Assembly (NCBI GenBank): GCA_043553855.1
Contig: CP121336.1
Coordinates: forward strand, 1,364,001-1,428,000
DNA length: 64,000 nt
Origin: JAUIAS01 sp030425395
GTDB lineage: Bacteria > Pseudomonadota > Alphaproteobacteria > Rhodobacterales > Rhodobacteraceae
Direction of reading: 5' to 3'
Under the pieces are notes generated by a model. The model saw only the letters and a program-made list of their open reading frames with translations, made no database searches and was not told the DNA's origin. Both the position numbers and the translations under genes were made by a program. Below are positions 49,269 through 58,010 of this stretch, one piece after another. Position 1 is the stretch's first letter. Every line of letters starts with the position of its first letter.

Positions 49269-49475
49269 AGTATCTCCAGCGATTGATTGGGTGTCCGGTG
49301 ACGACAACGCCCTCACCAGTCTTAGGACCGGGATATCAACCTGCGCCCAGAGGCACGACTGAGCATACGGATATGGATTAAACTTTGGATAGAGGTTCGC
49401 CCCTAAGGCATCTCAGAGTGTCGACTGGCGGGACAAACACACGCACAGTCCAACATGAAGACTAAGGTCTGAGGC

Positions 49476-51257
49476 CTACCGCCCCATGGCCATCAATAGA
49501 GGCAGGATCATCAGCGCACCCAGAACGGCGCCGAAATCGCTTCCATCGTCGTCGTCGTCGAACACGGGGTCGGCGGGATCGCCTTCGTCGCCGACGATGT
49601 TGCCCTGGTCATCAAAAACAACCTGATCGTCTTGAATGTTCCCCTGGTCACCAAAGATGATTTCGCCCCCTTGGTCCTCACCATCCTGTTCGTTAATCAC
49701 GTCTTCTTCTGGCGGAACATAGTCTGGAATGATGCTGCCGAACTGCGGTTCATAGGTCGGATTGTCGAAGGCTATATGGAGAATTTCCTTGGGGCCGAGC
49801 GTCGTTTCGGCGGTATGGCCATTCATCACCTGCGCGGGATCAAGAGACTGAAGATCAGGACGGGCGTCGCGTGATTCAGGGTCGTCGCCGGGCTGCACGC
49901 CGAGGCGCTGCACGCTTACCGTGCCTGTGTCGGTGAACACCTCAGACATATCGAGCGATACGTCCGCTTCCGCTTCGGAGTTGGCGAACACGAACAGCGA
50001 AGACTTTTCCGGGCCCGCAAAAAGCCAATAATCGTAGTCCATTGTAACAACTTCGTCCTCTCGGGGGGACGAACCGTCAAGGTTTATCGAGTAGGTGCCT
50101 GGCAGGTTCTCGGACATGATCCGGAACATTTCGCCCGGCACGGTCAGGTCCGTTTGACCTTCGCCGCCCGACAGATCGGTTGCCGTGTTCTGCTGCACCG
50201 GCCAGACATGGGCCGCCTCGACATTATTGTCGGTCATCGCGTGCAAAATGTGCAGCATCTCATGGGCGTTTTCGAGACCGTAGATTTCCTCTTCTTCGGT
50301 GGTAAAGGCGGTGCTGCGGGTGTTCCATTCGGTGACATATTTCGTTGCGTCTGGAAAGTTGTCCGCCATCACGTCGTCAATGACACGATAGTCGAACGAC
50401 CAGCTGTTCGGGACATCCAGACCGCGCCCATAGACATGAGCCACGATTGCATCGACGGAATCCTGTTCTTCCGGGGTATCGAATTCCCGCGCGACCAGCG
50501 CGCTGTTCACACGGGTCCATGACACGTTTCCGTTAGCAAAGAGGTAGACATCCGGGGGGAATTCCATGCCGTAGTTTTGCTCTAGCGCTTCAAGCTGTTC
50601 TTCCGGAGTGCCCACATCGCGATAGGCAGTGTCAAGCGACGCCGTCCCGAAGTTGTCGCCCATCTGGACCAGCACGTCTGTCTCGACGAACGCGGGTGCC
50701 AGAGGGTGGGAATCGATCTCGTCCCGGATGATTACCGACATCTCACTGGCCAGACGCCCGTATTCAACCGACGTCATTTCCCCACCGCCGTAGTATTCGT
50801 TGCCGATTTCAAAGGCCCGAATACGGGGCGAACCGTATGTCCCCCCGATGGTATCGCTGACAAATGTGCGCAGCGCCGCTTCATCAACGTTCGGAAAGCG
50901 GTCGCCATTGGCATCAGCGTCGGCTTCGTCGCCCAGTTGGGTCAAGGTCGGGATAACGATCGTGACTTCAAGATCATTTGCTTCGGCCCAAGACATGAAA
51001 TCATCATAGGGCAGGAACGGCACCGCCTGTCCGGTAATCGCGCTTTCCGCTACGGAGCGTGTCGGATCGGTTATGTCAAAATACTGTTCTGCCAAAGCGC
51101 CGCCCGGGTAGCGGACATGCGAAACGCCCAGGTTCTCTATGACAGGTTCATATGTGCCAGCGGGCCCGAGACTGTCGACCGTCGCAAGGATATTTGCCCC
51201 GAAAAGTTCGGAGGAAATCAAATTTCCTGAAAGAGCGTCGGGACGAATAATGGGCAT
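49476..51257 (-). CDS. Clan-A-like glycoside hydrolase with acidic linker and C-terminal hydrophobic tail
   Basis: 593 residues. A TIM-barrel hydrolase is suggested by SHVRYPGGALAEQYF (about 46-60), acid/base Glu154 in AFEIGNEYYGGGE and nucleophile Glu310 in YVTEWNTRSTAF, spaced as in GH39/GH51-type enzymes, plus HVYGRG and HVWPVQQNT strands. A small beta domain follows (about 400-510). The tail has DDQGNI-type repeats, a run of Asp, and the hydrophobic FGAVLGALMILPLLMAMGR that could anchor it or serve as a sorting signal. No N-terminal signal peptide is visible. Likely acts on an extracellular polysaccharide. Family assignment to a GH number is not secure. Confidence 0.7.
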   Translation of the reverse strand: MPIIRPDALSGNLISSELFGANILATVDSLGPAGTYEPVIENLGVSHVRYPGGALAEQYFDITDPTRSVAESAITGQAVPFLPYDDFMSWAEANDLEVTIVIPTLTQLGDEADADANGDRFPNVDEAALRTFVSDTIGGTYGSPRIRAFEIGNEYYGGGEMTSVEYGRLASEMSVIIRDEIDSHPLAPAFVETDVLVQMGDNFGTASLDTAYRDVGTPEEQLEALEQNYGMEFPPDVYLFANGNVSWTRVNSALVAREFDTPEEQDSVDAIVAHVYGRGLDVPNSWSFDYRVIDDVMADNFPDATKYVTEWNTRSTAFTTEEEEIYGLENAHEMLHILHAMTDNNVEAAHVWPVQQNTATDLSGGEGQTDLTVPGEMFRIMSENLPGTYSINLDGSSPREDEVVTMDYDYWLFAGPEKSSLFVFANSEAEADVSLDMSEVFTDTGTVSVQRLGVQPGDDPESRDARPDLQSLDPAQVMNGHTAETTLGPKEILHIAFDNPTYEPQFGSIIPDYVPPEEDVINEQDGEDQGGEIIFGDQGNIQDDQVVFDDQGNIVGDEGDPADPVFDDDDDGSDFGAVLGALMILPLLMAMGR

Positions 51258-51880
51258 ATGGTGACAGATCGTTTTGCATCGTTAGAATTGTAAGAAACCG
51301 GATTGACGACTAACCGTCTCGTTAACGCGGCGGCGATAAAAACAACCATCGCTTTGCCAAAAAATTTTTTATATACTAAATATTTAGTGCATTGCTGAGA
51401 ACTTTCAACTGCTTAACGAAAAACTCTGTGTTTAAAGCGGCAGATGCATGAATTTCGGAAACAAAGCCGGATGAATACGCCTACTGCCTCCAATGGGGAA
51501 ACAATGGGGTCAGGTTGACGGCGGAGTCAGCGACGGTTACCCGATCTGATCTGTCTGTGATTTCTACCGAACCACCTTGCAAGACCGGTCGAAACCCATC
51601 ATGAGGACATTTCCTGAGTATTTTTGTCAATGACCTCAGTCAAGGATACAAACGCTCGGAAATGTTAAGGATGAGACATGCGGAGGGCGTAGGAACCCGC
51701 AGGACAGCCCCCAAATCGTCCACAAGGTGCCTTCGCCCGCCGCAGCCCGAATTTTCTCTAAAAACTTGATAACTTAGCCACGCAACGCAGCCTGCGCAGG
51801 CTGTCAATCGCCCACCCATCTCCGATGCCCCTAAAGGCGCTCCCGATACCGGGCCTTGGGCTGCTGTTGGGTCCGGGCGT
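51258..51880. other. Intergenic region between the glycoside hydrolase and alpha/beta hydrolase genes
   Basis: 623 bp without a supported gene. Close to the hydrolase start it is AT-rich (51360-51400) with the perfect 12-bp palindrome CTAAATATTTAG (51377-51388), likely part of a promoter/operator. The rest shows no RNA or repeat that I recognise. Confidence 0.45.
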
Positions 51881-52783
51881 TCAGGACAGGGCCCCCCGAG
51901 CCTTGTGACGTTCGAGAAAGCTCAAAACCGCGTCCGCTATGTTCTGGGCCACCTCCGCATCGAGATGGAAATGATGATCCCCCGGTAAATCCATGGTTTC
52001 ATAGGTGGCCACCAGATTCTGCGCCATTTGCGCCAGTATCGCGGTTCCCGGTCGCGTATGTTTGACGCCCTTTTGCGCCCAGATATTGAGAACCGGGCAT
52101 TGCACCGCCCCCAAGACAGCCCTGACCTGCGCGGGGGTGAATTTCATCGCCGAACTCGCGAAAAGCCGTGCGTCGCCGCGCATACGCACACCGTCCGGGA
52201 CGTCCTGCAACGCGCGGTCAGCAAGCGCCTGTGACGTCAGTTCCGAATTGCCCTGTTCGCGGCGGCGCTGGATATAGGCCGCCTTGCTGGCAAAAGTGCG
52301 CGGCGGGCGGGTCATGCTGGCGCGGGTCTGATCGACAAACGCCCGCAACGTTTTGACCACATCCTCTTCAGGGACCGGTTCGGTCACGATGGAGTCAAGC
52401 GCCACCAACGCGCGCACACGATCCGGCTGTGCCGCGGTGAGAAGCGTGGCGATGTTGGCCCCCCGAGAATGGCCCATCACCACACAATCGTCCCATCCCA
52501 GTTGATCCAGAATATCAACGATCTGGGGCAGGTCATCCCAGATGTTGTAGGTCGCGTGTGCAGCCCGATGGGTGCTCAGACCCTGCCCGCTGAGATCGAG
52601 CGCGACCACATGACAACCGGCCAGCCGGGGCGCCAGTTCGCCGAAACCGGCGGCATGATCCATCCAGCCATGCAAAGCCAATACTGGCGTGCCGTCGGGA
52701 TCGCCCCACTCAAGCCCGGCGTATCGAAGTCCATCGGCATCAAAATTGCAGTCTTTTGGTTGAACTTGCCGGGATCTATCCAT
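51881..52783 (-). CDS. Alpha/beta hydrolase
   Basis: 300 residues. Typical alpha/beta hydrolase fold: oxyanion motif LALHGWMDHAAGF (about 35-47), GHSRGAN nucleophile elbow (Ser about residue 104), and catalytic His in LPGDHHFHLDAE (about 272). The cap region (about 145-205) is Arg-rich. No signal peptide, so cytosolic. Substrate cannot be inferred; the relatives include serine hydrolases and epoxide hydrolases (no ring-opening tyrosines recognised). Single gene. Confidence 0.88.
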   Translation of the reverse strand: MDRSRQVQPKDCNFDADGLRYAGLEWGDPDGTPVLALHGWMDHAAGFGELAPRLAGCHVVALDLSGQGLSTHRAAHATYNIWDDLPQIVDILDQLGWDDCVVMGHSRGANIATLLTAAQPDRVRALVALDSIVTEPVPEEDVVKTLRAFVDQTRASMTRPPRTFASKAAYIQRRREQGNSELTSQALADRALQDVPDGVRMRGDARLFASSAMKFTPAQVRAVLGAVQCPVLNIWAQKGVKHTRPGTAILAQMAQNLVATYETMDLPGDHHFHLDAEVAQNIADAVLSFLERHKARGALS

Positions 52784-53158
52784 CTGAATGCCTTTTCTTT
52801 AGGAGCCAAAACATATGGGCAATGAACCAATCCAAGCACAACACTTTGTTGCGGCCAAAGGCGGCGTGCCCTTCCGAATCCAGCGGTCCACACACGCTGA
52901 ACGGGAAATCCCAGCGCGCGGGGTGTTCCCTTACTGCTTGGTATCTGAGGGTTTTGCCAAAGCGGTGGATACATCACAAGCCATTGATAAACCATGTTAA
53001 ACAAATAAATATTGTGCCCGGGCTGATCTATACGGCGAATTCCTCTACATTAAACGTGCGGGATTGTATCGCAACGGCAACCTGATACAGCCTGCGGCCA
53101 TTAACGATGCGAAAACTGGTTTTGAAAAGAAGAATTAAAGCGGAGTCTTGAGACCTTC
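52784..53158. other. Intergenic region between divergent hydrolase and histidine kinase genes
   Basis: 375 bp with promoters for both flanking genes expected. Short frames exist (e.g. 52815-53000) but lack ribosome sites and family resemblance. AT-rich near 53000-53150, just before the kinase start, with TTAACGATGCGAAAAC. Nothing else recognised. Confidence 0.4.
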
Positions 53159-55804
53159 ATGAATACAACCGAAGGCCCAAATAAAATTTTGTTTCCGAGC
53201 GTGGTTACTTGGTACGCGAGACAACCCCTGCACAAGACGCTTTTCCTGACCTGGCTTGCCGTCATACTGGCATCGCTGATCGTGCATGGTGCCGTTTCGG
53301 CTCTGCTCGACGTCGCTCTGGACATCAAGGTAACGGGCTTTAACGTCAAGACGTTTCTGACAGCGGCCATCGTTGCCCCGCCATTCCTGATTTTTCTCGT
53401 CGCTGTCATTCGCAGCCTTGACGAAACCACCCAACGTCTGGAACGACAACGGCGGGATCTCCAGAGTATCCACAACCAGCATACCCAACTGATCAATAAC
53501 ACACAGGAAGGGTATTGGTTCATTGACCCGACAGGCAAAACCCTGGACGTGAACCCGGCGCTTTGCGCCCTTTTGGGGCGTGACCGTGAAGAAATCATCG
53601 GCCGGAACATGCTGGATTTCGCCGATGAGGAGAACCAACAGGTTCTTCGCGCTCAGATGGAACTGCGGCGTCAGGGCGTTCGCAAACCATACGAAGTGGC
53701 CATCAGCCGCCCGGATGGCAGCAAAGTCTGTTGTGTGAACACACCCGCGCCAATCTTGGATGCGAATGGTAAATTGATCGGCTCCATCGGGCTTTGGACA
53801 GATGTTACGAGCTTCAAGAACACCCAACGCGCGCTCGTTGAGGCCAAACGCGAAGCTGAACAGGCCAGCCAGGCCAAAAGCAGCTTTCTCGCGAACATGA
53901 GCCACGAAATCCGCACACCCATGAACGGCGTTGTCGGCATGTCCGAAATTCTGATCCGGACCGATCTGCAACCCGAACAGGATCGCATGGTGCGCACGAT
54001 CCGGAGGTCTTCCTATTCGCTGTTGCGGGTGATCGACGACATTCTGGACATTTCCAAGATAGAGGCCGGCAAGATCGACCTGACACCCGAAAAGGTGTCT
54101 CTTGAAGGGACGATTGAGAACGTTCTGGAAATCATGCGTCCCACCGCACAGGAACGCCGTGTGCAGATGCTGCTGTTTTATGACCCGGCGCTTCCCACAC
54201 ATGTCGAGGCGGACGAAATCCGTGTTCGTCAGGTCCTGTTGAACCTGATTGGAAACGCGGTCAAATTCTCGAGCCCGAGCGAGCCGGACAAAATGGGCGA
54301 AGTGCAGATTTTCGCCAGTCGTGGCCAAGATGATCGCGTTGAAATCCGTATTGTCGACAACGGAATCGGCATGGATGACAAGGTGCAAGAAAAGCTCTTT
54401 CAACCCTTTTATCAGGGCGAGGCCGACACCGCCCAAACCTTTGGCGGAACGGGCTTGGGGCTGGTCATCACCAAGAACTTGATTGACCTGATGAACGGCG
54501 ACATCGCCGTGAAAAGCGCACCGGGACGCGGATCCTCCTTTACGATAAATCTGCCTTTGCGGTTGGCCCCAACTGAAGAGGTCGATCACGTTCTTTCAGA
54601 TCTGAATGTAATCGGGATCACTGCAACGGACACTCTTCGAACCGTTTTGGACAGATATTGCGACCACTATTGCAACAGCGCGACATTCGCGACGGATGAA
54701 GAAGAGTTGTTCGAACGGGTCGCTACAGCACCAAGACCTACCATCGTTCTGTTGGGTCTTGCATCACCCGCCGAAAACGATGCCTTGCGTAAACGGCTGG
54801 CTGAGAGGTTCGATCAGGTCAGATATCTGAGCTTTGCGATTGATCCCGGCGACACCGCCTATTGCGAACCGCCTGATTGCTATTCCGTTCAATATTATCC
54901 CGTCCTGCCGTCCGAGCTCCGCAAAGGACTGGCGGTTCTGGCTGGCCGCGCCAGCCCAGAAGTCGATGACAGCAAAGACGAACAAATCGACACCAGCGAT
55001 TTCAAGACCATCAGCGAAGACCAACTCATTCTGCTCGTCGAGGACAACAAGATCAACCAAGAGGTCATTGTCACCCAGCTTCGGATGCTGGGTTACGGCG
55101 TTGAAATTGCCGATAATGGCGCAGAGGGTCTGGAGAAGTGGAAGTCAGGCAAGTTTGACTTGGTGCTGACCGATTGCCACATGCCGGTCATGGACGGTTT
55201 TCAGATGACGCGGGACATTCGCCTTTGGGAACAGGAAAACGGCCTTGGGCGGTCGCCGGTGGTGGCCATCACCGCAAACGCCCTGACCGGTGAAGATCAG
55301 CGGTGCCTTGAGGCGGGGATGGATGGTTATCTGTCCAAGCCCGTGCAGCTTGCCGACTTGCGATCAACCTTGCTCAAATGGCTCAGCCAGGTGGCGGATG
55401 AAGCCAATGAACAAAGCGATCTCTTGTTCCAAGCGGATCACGAACATCCCTCTGCGCCCAACAAGGTTGTCGATCCAACGGTAATGATTGCAATGCTGGG
55501 CGAGGAAGACCCGGATATGTTCGCTGCGCTGATGACGTCTTTCGTGGACAATCATGCGATGGATGTGCGCGATCTGGTCGCCGCGCTAAACAAAGGCGAT
55601 ACAGACGGAGCGCGGTTCATCGCGCATAAATTGCAATCGTCGTCACGTGCCATTGGGGCAAATCTGTTTGCCGACCTCTGTGCCGAGATCGAGAATTCCG
55701 CGATCAAGGGGGCGGTCCTGCGCACGGACAGCATAGCCCAAGAAATCAACACCGCGTTTCGCGACGTTCAGGCCTTTGTCGCGGAGTATCGCGACAGTCT
55801 TTGA
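53159..55804 (+). CDS. Tripartite hybrid sensor histidine kinase (PAS-HisKA-HATPase-REC-Hpt)
   Basis: 881 residues. Two membrane helices (about 28-50 and 65-85) with little periplasm between; a PAS domain (about 105-225); HisKA with phospho-acceptor His249 in NMSHEIRTPMNGVVG; HATPase with N-box LLNLIGNAVKF and GTGLGLVITKN; a degenerate receiver-like region (about 483-600); a true receiver with Asp672 in LTDCHMPVMDGF and Lys727; and an Hpt domain with His823 in IAHKLQSSSR. The multistep relay resembles ArcB/BvgS-type kinases. No output regulator is adjacent, so its partner lies elsewhere. Confidence 0.93.
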   Translation: MNTTEGPNKILFPSVVTWYARQPLHKTLFLTWLAVILASLIVHGAVSALLDVALDIKVTGFNVKTFLTAAIVAPPFLIFLVAVIRSLDETTQRLERQRRDLQSIHNQHTQLINNTQEGYWFIDPTGKTLDVNPALCALLGRDREEIIGRNMLDFADEENQQVLRAQMELRRQGVRKPYEVAISRPDGSKVCCVNTPAPILDANGKLIGSIGLWTDVTSFKNTQRALVEAKREAEQASQAKSSFLANMSHEIRTPMNGVVGMSEILIRTDLQPEQDRMVRTIRRSSYSLLRVIDDILDISKIEAGKIDLTPEKVSLEGTIENVLEIMRPTAQERRVQMLLFYDPALPTHVEADEIRVRQVLLNLIGNAVKFSSPSEPDKMGEVQIFASRGQDDRVEIRIVDNGIGMDDKVQEKLFQPFYQGEADTAQTFGGTGLGLVITKNLIDLMNGDIAVKSAPGRGSSFTINLPLRLAPTEEVDHVLSDLNVIGITATDTLRTVLDRYCDHYCNSATFATDEEELFERVATAPRPTIVLLGLASPAENDALRKRLAERFDQVRYLSFAIDPGDTAYCEPPDCYSVQYYPVLPSELRKGLAVLAGRASPEVDDSKDEQIDTSDFKTISEDQLILLVEDNKINQEVIVTQLRMLGYGVEIADNGAEGLEKWKSGKFDLVLTDCHMPVMDGFQMTRDIRLWEQENGLGRSPVVAITANALTGEDQRCLEAGMDGYLSKPVQLADLRSTLLKWLSQVADEANEQSDLLFQADHEHPSAPNKVVDPTVMIAMLGEEDPDMFAALMTSFVDNHAMDVRDLVAALNKGDTDGARFIAHKLQSSSRAIGANLFADLCAEIENSAIKGAVLRTDSIAQEINTAFRDVQAFVAEYRDSL

Positions 55805-55997
55805 TTGGCCCGAGTTGGAGCCGGTTTAGACGCGGTGGATCTTAATGCGTCCGTCAACAGAGCGGCAAAGACGATGCGCTTGGGTGTTTTCGGGCTTCAA
55901 CACCATGTGATTTCGGGGATAATGATCGCCATAAAGCACTGGCCGCGCCGAAGGCCTGTGCCATCCGAAACCACATACCAACCCATGAGATGACCCA

Positions 55998-56855
55998 ATG
56001 AGCAGACTGGATATCGACCATTTGCGCAAGTGGATCGGGCGTTCCGAGGCGCGGCAGGAACGGATCGCACCGTTCCCGTCCAATGCGCTGGCGGCGACGC
56101 TGGATCGGGACGATGCCCCTTATGTCGACGGGACAGCTCTGCCGCCCCTCTGGCACTGGATGCATTTTCTGCCGGTGTTTCGGATGAGCGACACCAACTA
56201 TGACGGCCACGCCGCATTGGGTGGGTTTCTGCCGCCCGTGCCATTGCCACGACGCATGTGGGCCGGAAGCCGGCTCCAGTTCTTGGCCCCGATGCGCATC
56301 GGGCAGACGTTGCAAAAGGTGTCCGAGGTTCGTTCCGTCACCCACAAGCAGGGCCGGACCGGGGATCTGGTATTTGTAACCGTACGACACAGCCTGAGCG
56401 ACGGTGAAACGCTGGGTGTTCAGGAAGAACACGACATCGTCTATCGCGAAGCGCCCAAGGACACCGACCCGGTCGTCGCGCCGCCGCCTGCGCCAGACAC
56501 ATCGGATTTTTCGCGCCAGATCACGCCGGATCCGGTTCTTTTGTTCCGGTACTCCGCGCTGACCTTCAACGGGCATCGCATCCACTACGATCAGCCGTTT
56601 TGCACCACCACCGAAGGGTATGACGGGCTTGTGGTGCACGGCCCTCTTCTCGCAACGCTGTTACTGGATCTTCTCCGGCGTAATCACCCCGATGCGACGG
56701 TGACGGATTTCAGGTTTCGCGCCATTTCGACGGTGTTCGACACGGAACCGTTTTCGGTGCACGGAATGGCAACGGACACCCAAGGCGAATTCCGGCTTTG
56801 GGCGCGGCGCGCCGACGGTGCACTGGCGATGGATGCAACGGCAAGGATCGGATGA
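55998..56855 (+). CDS. Mesaconyl-C4-CoA hydratase-like (FAS1-like/MaoC) protein
   Basis: 285 residues. Two hot-dog halves: the N-terminal half resembles FAS1-like dehydratase (ALGGFLPPVPLPRRMWAGSRLQFLAPMRIG in outline, about 73-102) and the C-terminal half has a typical DPVLLFRYSALTFNGHRIHYDQPF motif (about 175-198), with Asp/His likely catalytic. This two-part layout is that of mesaconyl-C4-CoA hydratase and related enoyl-CoA hydratases. Three genes in tandem (hydratase, acyl-CoA dehydrogenase, CoA transferase) suggest breakdown of a dicarboxylic or branched acyl-CoA. Confidence 0.8.
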   Translation: MSRLDIDHLRKWIGRSEARQERIAPFPSNALAATLDRDDAPYVDGTALPPLWHWMHFLPVFRMSDTNYDGHAALGGFLPPVPLPRRMWAGSRLQFLAPMRIGQTLQKVSEVRSVTHKQGRTGDLVFVTVRHSLSDGETLGVQEEHDIVYREAPKDTDPVVAPPPAPDTSDFSRQITPDPVLLFRYSALTFNGHRIHYDQPFCTTTEGYDGLVVHGPLLATLLLDLLRRNHPDATVTDFRFRAISTVFDTEPFSVHGMATDTQGEFRLWARRADGALAMDATARIG

Positions 56856-56858
56856 AAG

Positions 56859-58010
56859 ATGGAACAGAACTACGAAGACATCCGCGCAGCGGTCAGAGCA
56901 TTGTGCGCGCAGTTTCCACCTGAATATCATCGCAAGATTGATGAAGATCGCGCCTATCCCGAGGCGTTCGTTGATGCGCTGACGCGTGCTGGGTGGATGG
57001 CTGCACTGATCCCCGAAGAATACGGCGGATCAGGGTTGGGCCTGACCGAGGCCAGCGTGATCATGGAAGAAATCAACCGATCGGGCGGAAACTCCGGGGC
57101 CTGTCATGGTCAGATGTACAATATGGGCACGCTGGTGCGGCACGGATCAGAGGCGCAAAAGGCGCAATACCTGCCGCGCATCGCAAGCGGTGAGCTGCGC
57201 CTGCAATCCATGGGCGTAACCGAACCGACAACCGGATCCGACACCACCCGGATCAAGACCCGCGCGGAACGGCGCGGTGATCGGTATGTGATCAATGGCC
57301 AAAAGGTTTGGATCAGCCGCATTCAGCATTCAGACCTCATGATCCTTCTGGCCCGGACGACGCCGATTGAACAGGTGACCAAGAAATCGCTTGGCATGTC
57401 GATCTTTATCGTCGATCTCCGCGACGCCATCGGGAAAGGGCTTGAGGTCAAGCCGATCCGCAACATGGTCAATCATGAAACCAATGAGCTGTTCTTTGAT
57501 AATCTGGAAATACCTGCCGAAAACCTGATCGGCGAGGAAGGCATGGGGTTCCGGTACATTCTTGACGGGCTGAATGCCGAACGCGCGCTGATCGCTGCGG
57601 AATGTATCGGTGATGGATATTGGTTTATCGACAAGGTGGCCGAATACGCCCGAAACCGCGAAGTGTTTGGTCGGCCTATCGGGCAAAACCAAGGTGTGCA
57701 GTTCCCGATTGCCGAAAGCTATATCGAAGTGGAGGCCGCGAGCCTCATGCGGTATGAAGCCTGCCGCCTGTTCGATGAGGGCAAGCCCTGCGGCGCACAG
57801 GCCAACATGGCAAAATACCTGGCCGCCAAGGCCAGCTGGGAGGCCGCGAACGCCTGTATCCAGTTCCACGGCGGCTTCGGTTTCGCCAGCGAATACGATG
57901 TCGAACGCAAATTCCGGGAAACCAGACTGTATCAAGTCGCGCCGATCTCGACGAACATGATCCTGTCCTATGTCGCCGAACATATCCTTGATTTGCCGAG
58001 GTCTTTCTGA
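56859..58010 (+). CDS. Acyl-CoA dehydrogenase
   Basis: 383 residues, the usual length. FAD-dependent alpha,beta-dehydrogenation of acyl-CoA. Motifs: ALIPEEYGGSGLGLTEASVIMEEI (in outline, about 47-70), SMGVTEPTTGSDTTRIKTRAE, FGRPIGQNQGVQFPIAE, and the C-terminal QFHGGFGFASEYDVERKFRETRLYQVAPISTN signature. The catalytic-base Glu cannot be assigned to a subtype with confidence. It starts 3 bp after the hydratase stop and overlaps the CoA transferase start by one base (TGATG), so the three genes form an operon. Confidence 0.93.
   Translation: MEQNYEDIRAAVRALCAQFPPEYHRKIDEDRAYPEAFVDALTRAGWMAALIPEEYGGSGLGLTEASVIMEEINRSGGNSGACHGQMYNMGTLVRHGSEAQKAQYLPRIASGELRLQSMGVTEPTTGSDTTRIKTRAERRGDRYVINGQKVWISRIQHSDLMILLARTTPIEQVTKKSLGMSIFIVDLRDAIGKGLEVKPIRNMVNHETNELFFDNLEIPAENLIGEEGMGFRYILDGLNAERALIAAECIGDGYWFIDKVAEYARNREVFGRPIGQNQGVQFPIAESYIEVEAASLMRYEACRLFDEGKPCGAQANMAKYLAAKASWEAANACIQFHGGFGFASEYDVERKFRETRLYQVAPISTNMILSYVAEHILDLPRSF

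Larger units (their letters stand above)
48618..49455. mobile_element. Remnant C, decayed third copy of the element
   Basis: The left end and integrase start region (48618-48846) are recognisable: TTAGACAC at 48690-48697 and a GTG-starting fragment (48715 on) reading like the first 40 integrase codons with mismatches. It then jumps to the middle of the 69-residue gene (about 48848-48943), continues through the RiPP-precursor-like gene and ends near 49455 where similarity to element A (to about 41160) stops. No fourth att copy was found. It is an internally deleted older copy that lost its right end. Confidence 0.8.

Noticed and set aside
33530..49455. Prophage
   Set aside because: Only recombinases and small genes; no capsid, terminase, portal, tail or lysis genes seen.
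33530..49455. Conjugative element (ICE/IME)
   Set aside because: No relaxase, coupling protein or type IV secretion gene recognised; one uncharacterised gene per element remains, so an unusual relaxase cannot be fully excluded.
52815..53000. 61-codon frame before the histidine kinase
   Set aside because: No ribosome site, no resemblance, lies in the divergent promoter region.
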